Of a stretch of DNA of 64,000 bases, positions 26,615 through 36,273 are shown piece by piece. The translations under genes were made by a program, and so were the position numbers. Every line of letters starts with the position of its first letter. Position 1 is the stretch's first letter. Below the pieces are notes generated by a model. It worked only from the letters and a program-made list of their open reading frames with translations, was not told where the DNA came from and did no database searches. The DNA is taken from positions 1 to 64,000 of the forward strand of contig JAPKAI010000002.1 of assembly GCA_028825335.1 (NCBI GenBank), given 5' to 3'. Source of the DNA: Gammaproteobacteria bacterium. Its GTDB lineage: Bacteria > Pseudomonadota > Gammaproteobacteria > Pseudomonadales > Pseudohongiellaceae.

Positions 26615-26747
26615 TATAATCCGTCGCTTTAAGGGCCTGTGAGTCCGTTGGCGCGAGTACTTTCTCGGCAGGGGTTGCCGGTTTTGGCGAATCGGCACCA
26701 ATTTAATTGAACATCATTTCAAGTAGACAGCAAAGAAGTAAGCAAGA
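26615..26747 (+). promoter_or_regulatory. Putative promoter and structured leader of proA-nadD
   Basis: A consensus TATAAT at 26615-26620 has no convincing -35 box; CCCGCAGCAGCGGG forms a hairpin just upstream. The following leader of over 120 bases is G-rich and can fold, for example GGTTGCCG with CGGCACC. It does not match a riboswitch class I recognise. Confidence 0.35.
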
Positions 26748-28007
26748 ATGACTGATATCGAAAACTACATGCAGCAGCTGGGGCGTCAGGCGAGAGCAGC
26801 ATCACGCCAGATCGCTAAGGCTAGCACAGCGCAGAAAAATGAAGCGCTTAGCGCGATAGCTGAGGCGATCGATATTAATCGAGGCCAGCTTATTCAGGCC
26901 AATGAACAAGATATGCAGGCAGGCAAAGACAAGGGCCTAGATGCAGCTTTGCTCGATCGCCTGGAGCTAAATTCCGCTCGAATCAACAGCATGATCGAGG
27001 GGCTACGACAGGTAGCGGCTCTGGATGATCCCGTTGGCTCCATCTCAGATCTCAAATACCGGCCTAGCGGTATTCAAGTTGGCAAGATGCGAGTGCCTCT
27101 TGGTGTAATTGGCATAATTTACGAATCGCGACCGAATGTAACTTGTGAGGCAGCTAGCCTCTGTCTGAAGTCTGGCAACGCCACAATCTTGCGCGGCGGT
27201 TCCGAGGCTATTCATTCGAACCAAGCCATAGCTGCTTGTATCAGAACAGGATTAGAGAAGGCAGGCTTGAGTGAGCATGTGGTTCAGGTTCTGGATCGCT
27301 CTGATCGCGACGCGGTTGGGCTTTTGATTACCATGCCCGAATTTGTCGACGTGATTATTCCACGAGGTGGGAAAGGCCTTATCGCTAGGGTTAGTGCCGA
27401 TGCAAAAGTGCCAGTAATTAAACACTTGGATGGAAACTGTCACGTCTACATCGATGACAAGGCAGATATCGAGAAGGCAATACCGATTGTGATCAACGCG
27501 AAGACTCAGCGATATGGCACGTGCTGCACGCTGGAGTCCTTGCTAGTCGCCGAACAAATAGCCGCTGAGGTGTTGCCTATTTTGTGTGCGAAATTGAGTG
27601 AGAAAGGCGTGGAGCTGCGCGGCTGTGAATTTACGCGAGCGTTGGCCCAGGGCATTAACCTGGCGACCATCGAAGATTGGGGAACAGAATACCTAGCGCC
27701 CATATTGTCGATAAAGATCGTCGCCGATGTAGACGCGGCGATTTGTCATATCAATACCTATAGCTCGCAGCACACGGAATCTATTGTGACCGAAGACTAC
27801 ACGCGGGCGCAGCGGTTCCTCAGAGAAGTCGATTCGAGTTCGGTGATGATAAATGCATCTACACGATTTGCAGACGGATTCGAATATGGCCTTGGAGCAG
27901 AAATTGGCATCTCGACAGACAAACTTCATGCGCGTGGCCCAGTAGGTCTTGAAGGCCTGACTTCGCAGAAGTATATCGTCTTGGGGGACGGACATATCCG
28001 ACAATGA
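26748..28007 (+). CDS. proA: Gamma-glutamyl phosphate reductase
   Basis: ProA reduces gamma-glutamyl phosphate to glutamate semialdehyde with NADPH, the second step of proline synthesis. The 419-residue protein has an aldehyde-dehydrogenase fold, with [41 protein letters not shown] and the catalytic Cys in [11 protein letters not shown]. It overlaps nadD by four bases (ATGA). This proA-nadD-rsfS order is the classic gammaproteobacterial arrangement. Confidence 0.95.
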   Translation: MTDIENYMQQLGRQARAASRQIAKASTAQKNEALSAIAEAIDINRGQLIQANEQDMQAGKDKGLDAALLDRLELNSARINSMIEGLRQVAALDDPVGSISDLKYRPSGIQVGKMRVPLGVIGIIYESRPNVTCEAASLCLKSGNATILRGGSEAIHSNQAIAACIRTGLEKAGLSEHVVQVLDRSDRDAVGLLITMPEFVDVIIPRGGKGLIARVSADAKVPVIKHLDGNCHVYIDDKADIEKAIPIVINAKTQRYGTCCTLESLLVAEQIAAEVLPILCAKLSEKGVELRGCEFTRALAQGINLATIEDWGTEYLAPILSIKIVADVDAAICHINTYSSQHTESIVTEDYTRAQRFLREVDSSSVMINASTRFADGFEYGLGAEIGISTDKLHARGPVGLEGLTSQKYIVLGDGHIRQ

Positions 28008-28648
28008 GTTCTCTGTTAAGTTCTCCTCTAGCCGTACTTGGCGGATTGTTTGACCCGGTGCACAAGGGGCATGTGAGCGCTGCATTGTTCGCTCTAAAAT
28101 TCTTGTCTGTGCAGCGGCTCAAGATGATTCCCTGCCATTTGCCTAACCACAAGGTCGTGCCTACTACGCAGGCTGAGCATCGATTGGCAATGCTCATGCT
28201 GGCGACAGCTTCCTATCCACAAATAGAGATAGATCCGATCGAGCTACAAAGCGATCGAGTGTCTTATTCGGTGGATACGCTCACCGAGCTTAAGAAGCGC
28301 GACAGTATGCTGGTATTCGTGCTCGGTGTGGATTCGTTTAATAGCCTGCCCGAATGGCACAATTGGCAGAAGATTCTGGAATTGAGTCATCTGTTGGTAT
28401 TGCCAAGACATGGCACGACTCTGTCCACTGAAACTTTGCGCGCTGTCGATAGTAAACATAGGCAGGTGGATACGAGTGAACAGATGCTGGCTAGCGCTAG
28501 TGGCAAGATTATTTTTTGTGAGAACTTTGACTACGATCTGGCATCGAGTGAAATAAGTAAGAAAATAGCGAGAGGCGATGATGTGTCAGTGGCGCTTGAT
28601 GCCAAGGTCGCTCAATACATTAAAGATAATTGCCTCTATCAGAATTAG
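28004..28648 (+). CDS. nadD: Nicotinate-nucleotide adenylyltransferase
   Basis: NadD joins nicotinate mononucleotide and ATP to make deamido-NAD. The 214-residue Rossmann-like enzyme has the nucleotidyltransferase motif [11 protein letters not shown] and [16 protein letters not shown]. The usual C-terminal ISSTxxR phosphate motif here reads LASSEIS followed by KK, so the conserved Arg is Ser. Spacing, length and the terminal [11 protein letters not shown] still fit NadD. It lies between proA and rsfS in the expected order. Confidence 0.9.
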   Translation: MSSLLSSPLAVLGGLFDPVHKGHVSAALFALKFLSVQRLKMIPCHLPNHKVVPTTQAEHRLAMLMLATASYPQIEIDPIELQSDRVSYSVDTLTELKKRDSMLVFVLGVDSFNSLPEWHNWQKILELSHLLVLPRHGTTLSTETLRAVDSKHRQVDTSEQMLASASGKIIFCENFDYDLASSEISKKIARGDDVSVALDAKVAQYIKDNCLYQN

Positions 28649-28670
28649 TTAACTAGAGTGAGACTGCGGT

Positions 28671-29036
28671 TTGAATAGTACAGAATTATCAGAAATAGTT
28701 GTTGAGGCGGTGAAGGACATGAAGGGTCAATCGATTCGCTGCATCAATGTCGAAAGATTAACTTCGATCACGGACTACATGGTCATCGTGACGGGGACTT
28801 CGAGTACTCACCTGAAGGCATTGGCCGAATCGGTAAGCAAATCGGTGAAGGATGCAGGACATGACGTGGTGGGCGTGGAAGGTAAGCTTGCCTCGGAATG
28901 GGTCCTAGTAGATCTGGGCGGTGTCGTCTTACATTTGATGCTGGCGCCGGTGCGCGTACTTTATAATTTGGAAGAGCTTTGGAACTTCGAAACAAAGCCG
29001 GCAGCCGATGCTGATTCGGAAAACCCTGCTGCGTGA
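28671..29036 (+). CDS. rsfS: Ribosomal silencing factor RsfS
   Basis: RsfS binds ribosomal protein uL14 and blocks 30S-50S joining under starvation. The 121-residue protein has the DUF143 signatures TDYMVIVTGTSSTHLKALAE, VEGKLASEWVLVDLGGVVLHL and NLEELWNF. The start is a TTG codon; no better start keeps the N-terminal helix. It ends in a GTGA overlap with rlmH. Confidence 0.93.
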   Translation: MNSTELSEIVVEAVKDMKGQSIRCINVERLTSITDYMVIVTGTSSTHLKALAESVSKSVKDAGHDVVGVEGKLASEWVLVDLGGVVLHLMLAPVRVLYNLEELWNFETKPAADADSENPAA

Positions 29037-29503
29037 AGGTAAAGATCCTGAGTGTGGGAACCAAGATGCCAGCCTGGGTGCAGGAGGGTATTGCAGAGTA
29101 CCAGAAGCGATTGGTGGCTGATCTGGACTTCTCGCTAATAGAAATACCGATGGCTAAGCGCACGAAGAACAGCAATAGTGACCAATGTAGAAAAAAAGAG
29201 AGCGATGCACTTCTAGCCTCGATTCGATCGGGAGACTATGTAGTAGCGCTGGATGTTAGTGGTAAATCGTTTAGCACCGAGGATTTAGCAGGGAAGATAG
29301 TGGATTTTCGTCAGCGAGGCGAGAATCTGAGCCTACTTATAGGTGGCCCGGATGGTTTGGGCGCCGAATGTTTGACCAGAGCGTCAGAACGTTGGTCTCT
29401 GTCTGCGCTGACATTTCCGCACCCTCTGGTTAGGGTGGTGATTACTGAGCAGTTCTACCGTGCGATTAGCATCATCAAGGGACATCCCTACCATCGCAGC
29501 TAG
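29033..29503 (+). CDS. rlmH: 23S rRNA pseudouridine-1915 N3-methyltransferase
   Basis: RlmH is a SPOUT-fold dimer that methylates pseudouridine 1915 in helix 69 of 23S rRNA using SAM. The 156-residue length is standard. The SAM knot is seen as LLIGGPDGLG, and the C-terminus has FPHPLVRVVITEQFYRA, then IKGHPYHR. The start is GTG, overlapping the rsfS stop. Confidence 0.95.
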   Translation: MKVKILSVGTKMPAWVQEGIAEYQKRLVADLDFSLIEIPMAKRTKNSNSDQCRKKESDALLASIRSGDYVVALDVSGKSFSTEDLAGKIVDFRQRGENLSLLIGGPDGLGAECLTRASERWSLSALTFPHPLVRVVITEQFYRAISIIKGHPYHRS

Positions 29504-29704
29504 GTAGGGCTGTGGAGGATTGTTAATTTTGAATCAGCTTCACTAAAAACTTCGTCTAACCGCGGCAAACTGCAGGATTGCAGCTAAATCGCTATTTCGG
29601 CAAAACTATTTATTGGGTTTGTTGTCGAACACATCGAGGCAAGCAATCCTTCAGTGAGCAATCCCTTAGCCGATTACCCTGTTTGCAGCTAGGAAATTCC
29701 ATAT

Positions 29705-31678
29705 ATGACAGAAAAATGGCAGCTTAAAGATCACGAGGCAGAGCGGGAGCTATTTAGCAGCCGTCTCGTCGTAGCTTCTGTTTTTGTCGTGCTGCTATTT
29801 ACCGCGCTTATCATTAAACTTGTCAATCTGCAGGTCTCCCAATATGAGTACTTCTCGGCTCGTTCGGATGGAAACCGACTGCACTCTCAGTATGTACCTC
29901 CTGCCCGCGGCTTGATCTTCGATAATAGAGGGCAGCTACTCGCCGACAACCAACCAATTTTCAACTTAACAGTTGTACGGGAGCAGGTTGGAGACCTTAA
30001 CGAAACTCTGGACTATCTCGACACGTTGATAGACTTGTCTGATGATGAGCGAGAGCAGTTCAGCAATCGACTCAGAAGAAACCGCGTGCCGTTTTCTTCT
30101 GTGCCAATACGGTATGTCCTCAGCGAAGAAGATAAATCTAAGATTGCAGTAAATAGTTTCAAGCTTCCAGGCGTCGCAATCGAACCTCAATTCGTGCGGC
30201 AATATCCTCTCAAAGATCTCGCCGCTCATTCGGTAGGCTACGTTTCAGAAATTAATCGTGGCGAGCTGGATTCTTTCGATGATGAAGAGAGAGAAAACTA
30301 TGGTGGCACAAACCATATAGGCAAGACTGGAATAGAGCGAACCTATGAAGACCTGTTACATGGCACTGTTGGCTATGAAATAGTTGAAAAGAATAATCGA
30401 GGTCAGGTCATGCGCAGACTTGATCGTACTGACCCGGTCGCTGGTAAGAATATTTCTCTCTACCTCGATAGCCAGCTGCAAATTGTGGCGGAAGAAGCGC
30501 TGGGCAATTATCGCGGCGCTGTTGTTGCTATAGATCCAAATACTGGCGGTATCTTGGCCATGGTGAGCAAGCCCGGATTTGATCCGAACCTGTTCGTGAC
30601 AGGAATTAGCAATAAAAACTATAGCGTACTTGTTACTGACGAGATCAACACACCTCTGTTCGATAGATCAACAAATCCGTATCCCCCCGGCTCAACTATT
30701 AAACCGTTTCTTGGCTTGGGCGGTCTTCATCATGGCCTCGTCGATTATGAGTTCACGATTGAGGACCCAGGCTATTTCCGATTACCTGGGGTGCGTTATC
30801 GTTGGGGCGACTATACATTGAGAACCGCCATTGGCGGTGGTCATGGACACACGAATCTACAGAAAGCCATTTATCAATCTTGTGATACATTTTTTTACGA
30901 TCTGGGTAACCGGATGGGCATTGATACCATGCATGGCTTCATGGCTCAGTTCGGGTTTGGGGAAAATTTCGCGGTCGATATTAATCATGCTAGGACTGGC
31001 GTGTTGCCCTCTCGTGAGTGGAAGCGAGCTACTAGAGGTGAGCCATGGTATCCAGGAGACACGATAAACTCCTCCATTGGTCAGGGTTATATGTGGGCGA
31101 CTCCACTACAGCTCGCCACGGCAGCTTCGATCATGGCGAACAAGGGAAAAGTCATACAGCCGCGTATGTTGAAGGCCATTGATGGGGAGCCTTACCAACC
31201 CGAGATTCTAGACCCAGTGAGCGATGTTGTAGTAAACGATCCAGACTATTGGCGCTACATCGAAGAGTCGATGTCGATGGTAGTACATCGCGCTTACAAT
31301 GATGTATTTCGCGAATACGGAACGGCTTACGAAGCAATAGCTATGGAAGACCGAGAGATGCCTTATAGAATGGCAGGCAAATCCGGCTCGGCTCAGGTGG
31401 TCGGCATCAGTCAGGAAATTTTACAGAGCGACGATATTCAAGTGTCTGACCCGAACAAGGATCATGCATTGTTCATTTCCTACGCGCCTGCAGAAAACCC
31501 AAAGATTAAGCCGCAGATTGCTATTGCTGTCTTCGTCGAGAACGGTGAGCACGGAAGTAGTGTGGCAGGGCCTATTGCGAAGCGTATAACAGACGCCTAC
31601 CTTTTAGACATTCTACAAATCGATTTCGCTACGCTAGATTCTCCTGGCGACGAATTATTTGCACTGGCCGATGAGTAG
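29705..31678 (+). CDS. mrdA: Penicillin-binding protein 2
   Basis: This class B transpeptidase of the elongasome crosslinks peptidoglycan along the cell side wall with RodA. The 657-residue protein has one N-terminal TM (about 25-45), a dimerisation and pedestal region (ARGLIFDNRGQLL), and a transpeptidase domain with the SxxK serine in PPGSTIKPF, the SxN-type SCD and the KSG triad AGKSGSAQV. A 201-bp gap separates it from rlmH. RodA overlaps its end. Confidence 0.94.
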   Translation: MTEKWQLKDHEAERELFSSRLVVASVFVVLLFTALIIKLVNLQVSQYEYFSARSDGNRLHSQYVPPARGLIFDNRGQLLADNQPIFNLTVVREQVGDLNETLDYLDTLIDLSDDEREQFSNRLRRNRVPFSSVPIRYVLSEEDKSKIAVNSFKLPGVAIEPQFVRQYPLKDLAAHSVGYVSEINRGELDSFDDEERENYGGTNHIGKTGIERTYEDLLHGTVGYEIVEKNNRGQVMRRLDRTDPVAGKNISLYLDSQLQIVAEEALGNYRGAVVAIDPNTGGILAMVSKPGFDPNLFVTGISNKNYSVLVTDEINTPLFDRSTNPYPPGSTIKPFLGLGGLHHGLVDYEFTIEDPGYFRLPGVRYRWGDYTLRTAIGGGHGHTNLQKAIYQSCDTFFYDLGNRMGIDTMHGFMAQFGFGENFAVDINHARTGVLPSREWKRATRGEPWYPGDTINSSIGQGYMWATPLQLATAASIMANKGKVIQPRMLKAIDGEPYQPEILDPVSDVVVNDPDYWRYIEESMSMVVHRAYNDVFREYGTAYEAIAMEDREMPYRMAGKSGSAQVVGISQEILQSDDIQVSDPNKDHALFISYAPAENPKIKPQIAIAVFVENGEHGSSVAGPIAKRITDAYLLDILQIDFATLDSPGDELFALADE

Positions 31679-32819
31679 CCAAGACTTCATACACCAATCC
31701 GGCGGCCTCGATTCTAAGTCCAGGAACAGTAAGTCTATCTGGCGAATGATTCATATCGATCCTCCTCTACTCGTTGGTATTAGCCTGCTCTGTGGCTTTG
31801 GCCTGTTCGTGCTATACAGTGCGAGTGGGGGTGATGTTCCTGTAGTGCGCAGACAGGCACTAACCATGGCCGTGGGCCTAGTTGTAATGTTTATCGTCGC
31901 GCAATTCAATGTGCACTTGTTTAGGCAATGGGCGCCGATAATGTATGCGGCCGGCCTCGGGTTGCTCGGATTGGTGTTGGTAGTTGGAGTGGAAGCAAAT
32001 GGAGCGAAGAGTTGGCTAGATTTGCCCGGCCTGCCTAGCTTTCAACCTTCAGAGTTGATGAAATTTGTAGTGCCTATGTTGATGGCATGGTATCTCGCGA
32101 GTCGTCCACTTCCACCAAGATTTAAACACCTGTTTTGGTCTGCAGTAATGATACTGGTGCCGGCTGCGCTGATTATTATTCAGAACGATACCGGTACGGC
32201 TATCATGGTTACCATGTCGGGTATCTTCGTCGTATTGCTCGCGGGCATACGCTGGCGTATCGTAATTGCCGGATTTATTGCGCTACTGCTTGCGTCACCG
32301 GCGTGGTTTCTCTTCCTCGCTCAGGAACACCAGAAGAATAGAATACTCACGTTCTTCAACCCCTATCGAGACCCAACCGGTGCCGGCTACAATATTATTC
32401 AGTCCCAAATCGCCATTGGCTCTGGAGGCATCTATGGGAAAGGCTGGGGAGAGGGCGCTCAATCTCACCTCGACTTTATCCCAGAGAGTAATACCGATTT
32501 CATTCTTGCCGTACTGGCTGAGGAATTTGGCTTGCTTGGCGTGTTGTTTCTCATCTGCATGTACCTATTCGTGCTCGTGCGCGGTTGTTATATCGCCTAT
32601 GCAGCGAATGACACGTTTAGTCGTCTCCTTGCTGGCAGCATAACTCTAACGTTCTTCTTCTACGTGTTCGTCAATATGGCTATGGTGTCGGGCCTATTAC
32701 CCGTTATCGGTCTGCCACTGCCGCTTATGAGTCGCGGAGGTACCTCGGTCGTCACGCTTTTTATTGGATTTGGTTTACTCATGTCGATTCAAGCCCACGA
32801 GCATGGCCATTCTCTCTAA
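31671..32819 (+). CDS. rodA: Rod shape-determining protein RodA
   Basis: RodA is the SEDS-family peptidoglycan glycosyltransferase that polymerises lipid II with PBP2. I start at the ATG at 31671, inside the end of mrdA, rather than the TTG at 31659. The protein has about ten TM segments. SEDS signatures include FQPSELMKF, QNDTGTA, the loop near GYNIIQSQIAIGSGG, and the C-terminal PLPLMSRGGTSVV. The mltB gene that often follows rodA is absent here. Confidence 0.94.
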   Translation: MSSQDFIHQSGGLDSKSRNSKSIWRMIHIDPPLLVGISLLCGFGLFVLYSASGGDVPVVRRQALTMAVGLVVMFIVAQFNVHLFRQWAPIMYAAGLGLLGLVLVVGVEANGAKSWLDLPGLPSFQPSELMKFVVPMLMAWYLASRPLPPRFKHLFWSAVMILVPAALIIIQNDTGTAIMVTMSGIFVVLLAGIRWRIVIAGFIALLLASPAWFLFLAQEHQKNRILTFFNPYRDPTGAGYNIIQSQIAIGSGGIYGKGWGEGAQSHLDFIPESNTDFILAVLAEEFGLLGVLFLICMYLFVLVRGCYIAYAANDTFSRLLAGSITLTFFFYVFVNMAMVSGLLPVIGLPLPLMSRGGTSVVTLFIGFGLLMSIQAHEHGHSL

Positions 32820-33058
32820 GCTATTGAATTAAAATGATTTAATATTTCTTTTATTATTTCAAAACGCGACTCGGTCGATATTTCTGCGCCAACCCTACGT
32901 TAAGATCCTTTGATGCCGTTAAAAGTATTGTCAGATTGGACGTTATTCTTCAGGTGCCCTTAGTTTTTCTGACCCTATGCTAGAGTCTTTTGGCACTAAT
33001 GAATCGGGGAAGAAACTTTAAAAACCAAGTTTAGAGCTACGTTAATACGGAAATTTAC

Positions 33059-33943
33059 ATGAATATGATCATGAACAGCACCGTGCTGAGAATTTCGATA
33101 GTTTCACCGGTTTTGCTAGCTATGATGGCCTGTAGTTTAGCGCCAGCGCCAGAGCAAACTCCTGTGTCACCGAACGCCGGTCGCTACAGTATCTCGCAGG
33201 ACCGAGCGCCGACTCGGATTGTCGATCTCTCCTCAATTCCAGAGGTTATACCCGAGCCATTAAATCGCACGGGTGCAGGAAATCGCAGCCCCTATACGGT
33301 GTTGGGTAACAGCTACGAAGTGATGCCAACCGAAGAGGGCTATAACGAACGTGGAGTGGCCTCTTGGTATGGCGAGAAATTTCATGGGCACAAGACCTCC
33401 AACGGCGAGGTGTTTGATATGTTTCTAGCATCGGCAGCGCATAAGTCTCTGCCCATACCTAGTTTCTTGCGCGTCACGAATTTGGATAACAATAGGAGTA
33501 TTGTAGTCAGAGTTAATGACAGGGGCCCCTTCCATGGTGATCGCGTTATTGACTTATCTTATGCTGCTGCCGTAAAGCTCGGTTACGCGGACAGAGGCAC
33601 TGCTCGCGTACAGCTGGAATCCATAGTAGCAACTGGAACCTCTCACGATCGTGGCGTAAGGGGCGCGAATTCTGCGGGAAGTGAGACATTGCGCATCAGT
33701 TCTTCCGACAGCAAATATTTACAGGTAGGCGCATTCTCGGATCTCAGCATCGCGCAGGAAGTCACTAGCAGGGTAAAAGAATTTACTAGCTTGCCGGTGT
33801 TTATTCGTACAGTGAATACTTCGAGCAACAAAATTTTACATCGAGTTAGAGTCGGCCCAATTTCTGATCCTGGTCAAATCCAACGAGTTAGCGAAAGTGT
33901 TGTTGCCGCTAACTTGGGAAGCCCGTACACTGTTACTGAATAG
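33059..33943 (+). CDS. rlpA: RlpA septal ring lytic transglycosylase, lipoprotein
   Basis: RlpA cleaves peptide-free glycan strands at the septum in Pseudomonas. The N-terminus is a probable lipoprotein signal (VLLAMMACS), though Met at -3 is unusual for a lipobox. The double-psi beta-barrel (about 100-190) shows GVASWYGEKFHGHKTSNGE and VRVNDRGPFHGDRVIDLS with the catalytic Asp region. A SPOR domain that binds denuded glycan fills about residues 217-292 (YLQVGAFSD). The 239-bp upstream gap probably carries its own promoter. Confidence 0.92.
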   Translation: MNMIMNSTVLRISIVSPVLLAMMACSLAPAPEQTPVSPNAGRYSISQDRAPTRIVDLSSIPEVIPEPLNRTGAGNRSPYTVLGNSYEVMPTEEGYNERGVASWYGEKFHGHKTSNGEVFDMFLASAAHKSLPIPSFLRVTNLDNNRSIVVRVNDRGPFHGDRVIDLSYAAAVKLGYADRGTARVQLESIVATGTSHDRGVRGANSAGSETLRISSSDSKYLQVGAFSDLSIAQEVTSRVKEFTSLPVFIRTVNTSSNKILHRVRVGPISDPGQIQRVSESVVAANLGSPYTVTE

Positions 33944-34041
33944 CGCAGCAGCACGCGCTATCACCTAGTAACAGCCACGACCAGTTTCATCAATTGATTC
34001 GTCATTTTACAACTCATTACACTCAAACGAGACGGATTTTT

Positions 34042-35262
34042 ATGTCATTTTTTTCTATTTCATCACGCTCGATTTCTTCAGCCCCTAAACACTCTGCGCA
34101 GCGAAAGAGAGTGCTCTGCCTAATTATGGCGGCGGTCATGTGTGCGAGCAATTTTTCCTTTGCTGCGCCCGCTATTATTCCCAGGCCTCCGGAGATAGCT
34201 GGAACCAGCTATATTCTGATAGATGCAAAGACCGGGCACATACTCATTGAAGAGAATGCCGATGAAGCGCTGCCGCCGGCGAGTCTCACAAAAATAATGA
34301 CCGCCTACGTTGCTATCGAAGAGATCCTCAATGGCAATCTAGCGCTTGCAGATGAAGTGCATATCAGCGAGAAAGCCTGGCGCATGGAAGGCTCCAAAAT
34401 GTTCATCGGCGTAGACACGATGGTCGAAGTGGAAGACCTGCTTCGTGGCATCATTATTCAATCTGGAAACGATGCAAGCGTGGCAATCGCTGAGCATATT
34501 GCCGGAAGCGAAGAGGCCTTCGCAGACATGATGAATCAATACGCTGAAGTGCTTGGGCTATCGCAAAGTTTCTTCATGAACGTTAGTGGATTGGACACTG
34601 AGCTTTACTACAATACGATGTCGGCTCGTGACTTGGCCGTTCTTGCGCAGGCTACGATAAACAAGCATGCGCAGTTCTATCCCCTGTATGCCGAACGAGA
34701 ATTTACCTATAACGGTATTCGTCAGTCGAATCGTAATACCCTGCTATTCCGCGACCGGAATGTCGATGGAATGAAAACAGGTTGGACCGATGCGGCGGGT
34801 TACTGCCTCGTTGCCTCAGCTGAGCGTGACGGCATGAGACTGATCTCTGTGGTGATGGGTACAGCTAGTGAAGAAGCCCGTGCTATAGAGACACAGAAAT
34901 TACTGACTTACGGTTTTCGCTACTACGAGACACACAAACTGTATGACTCGAATCAGGTGTTGACTAACGTGCCGATTTTTTCCGGCGCGCAGAATTCTGT
35001 AAATCTGGGAATAGAAGATGAGGTTTATATAACTATTCCAAGAGGTCAGGCAGAGGCAATGACTGCCACAGTTGATGTTGATGAAGTAATTCGTGCGCCA
35101 CTCAGCGATAGACAGATCATGGGTGAGGTTCGGGTAGTTCTGGATAATAATATTCTCTATCAGGGCAATGTGGTTTCCATGCAGGCGGTGGAGCAGGGTG
35201 GTTTTCTTAAACGTTTCGTCGACTGGATAACTCTTTTGTTCAGTAGTATGTTTTCGGGATAG
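34042..35262 (+). CDS. dacA: D-alanyl-D-alanine carboxypeptidase (PBP5/6 type)
   Basis: This periplasmic enzyme removes the terminal D-Ala from pentapeptides and so limits crosslinking. I start at the ATG at 34042, which gives a cleaner signal sequence than the TTG at 33994; the signal core is VLCLIMAAVMCASNFSFA. Catalytic motifs are SLTK, SGN (IQSGNDAS) and KTG (MKTGWTDAAG). A PBP5 C-terminal beta-domain follows, ending in an amphipathic membrane-anchoring helix (FLKRFVDWITLLFSSMF). The order rlpA-dacA-ybeD-lipB matches E. coli. Confidence 0.93.
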   Translation: MSFFSISSRSISSAPKHSAQRKRVLCLIMAAVMCASNFSFAAPAIIPRPPEIAGTSYILIDAKTGHILIEENADEALPPASLTKIMTAYVAIEEILNGNLALADEVHISEKAWRMEGSKMFIGVDTMVEVEDLLRGIIIQSGNDASVAIAEHIAGSEEAFADMMNQYAEVLGLSQSFFMNVSGLDTELYYNTMSARDLAVLAQATINKHAQFYPLYAEREFTYNGIRQSNRNTLLFRDRNVDGMKTGWTDAAGYCLVASAERDGMRLISVVMGTASEEARAIETQKLLTYGFRYYETHKLYDSNQVLTNVPIFSGAQNSVNLGIEDEVYITIPRGQAEAMTATVDVDEVIRAPLSDRQIMGEVRVVLDNNILYQGNVVSMQAVEQGGFLKRFVDWITLLFSSMFSG

Positions 35263-35266
35263 TGTG

Positions 35267-35557
35267 ATGTCGAAAGAGCTGGACCAAAATGCCAAAATCG
35301 ATCCCCCCAAAATTGAATTTCCCTGCCTCTACCCGATCAAAATTATTGGCGTGGCTAGTACTGAATTTCAGGCCGAGGTTGTTACGGTCGTAGAAAGACA
35401 TGCGGGGAAAATCTCTTCGGACTTAATCGAGTTGCAGGTAAGCAAGAAAAACACATATGTCTCGGTAAGAATTACCATAGCTGCAACCGGCATCGATCAA
35501 TTGCAGAATCTATTTGATGAGCTGAAGACTCTCGAAAGCGTGAAGATGGTCTTATAA
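35267..35557 (+). CDS. ybeD: YbeD/DUF493 family protein
   Basis: This is a small alpha-beta protein of 96 residues with an ACT-like fold. Family marks are FPCLYPIKIIGVA near the start and a YVSVRITIAATG strand. Its position between dacA and lipB is conserved, suggesting a role linked to lipoate metabolism, but the function is unproven. I use the ATG at 35267; a GTG directly before it is also possible. Confidence 0.9.
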   Translation: MSKELDQNAKIDPPKIEFPCLYPIKIIGVASTEFQAEVVTVVERHAGKISSDLIELQVSKKNTYVSVRITIAATGIDQLQNLFDELKTLESVKMVL

Positions 35558-35558
35558 G

Positions 35559-36257
35559 GTGATACTCACCAGCTATAAGCATTTTAACGCAGAATCGAAT
35601 GCAGATGAGGGCCAAACTCATCCACCGCTAATCGTCCGCAGATTGGGATTGCAGGAATATGGGCCAATCTGGAAATCCATGCGTTATTTGGTTGAGCAAG
35701 CCAGCGCGGCTCGTGACGACGAAATCTGGCTGCTGAGCCACAAACCAATCTTTACTCAAGGTCTGGCAGGTAAAGCGAAACACATTCTAAATCCAGCTGA
35801 AATTCCTGTCGTACAGATAGACCGTGGTGGTCAGGTTACCTATCATGGGCCCGGTCAATTAGTGGTATATTTGTTGCTGAATGTTGGTCGACGTAATATT
35901 AATGTTCGCGATCTGGTCGACCTTATCGAGCAGGCAATCATCAAGACTCTTGGGGAATTTGGCATATCGGCGAGCAATAAAGCCAAGGCTCCCGGTGTGT
36001 ACGTGAATGGTGCTAAAATAGCCGCCTTGGGCTTGCGCATTCGCAAGGGCTGGAGCTATCACGGCATGAGCCTAAATGTGCAGATGGATTTAGAGCCTTT
36101 TTCGCGTATCAATCCATGTGGCTATGAGAACCTCGCCGTCACGCAGATCGCCGACCATGTGCCTGCCAGCGACACGCTCATGCAGATGGTGAGCAAGGTG
36201 CTCAATAACAAATTGCTGAGCGAGTTAGGTTATTGTGAATATTACGAATCCGACTGA
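35559..36257 (+). CDS. lipB: Octanoyl-(acyl carrier protein) transferase LipB
   Basis: LipB moves octanoyl from ACP to the lipoyl domains of 2-oxoacid dehydrogenases through a Cys-Lys thioester mechanism. The 232-residue protein has DRGGQVTYHGPGQLVVYLLL, the lysine segment GAKIAALGLRIRKGWSYHG, and INPCGYENLAVTQ with the catalytic Cys. The start is GTG, one base after the ybeD stop. It is followed by lipA. Confidence 0.94.
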   Translation: MILTSYKHFNAESNADEGQTHPPLIVRRLGLQEYGPIWKSMRYLVEQASAARDDEIWLLSHKPIFTQGLAGKAKHILNPAEIPVVQIDRGGQVTYHGPGQLVVYLLLNVGRRNINVRDLVDLIEQAIIKTLGEFGISASNKAKAPGVYVNGAKIAALGLRIRKGWSYHGMSLNVQMDLEPFSRINPCGYENLAVTQIADHVPASDTLMQMVSKVLNNKLLSELGYCEYYESD

Positions 36258-36273
36258 TTGAGATACTGATCTA

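Noticed and set aside
27693-28197. Overlapping minus-strand ORFs of 112-130 codons across proA/nadD
   Set aside because: They lie wholly antisense to two confident genes and their sequences are Arg/Cys-rich noise.
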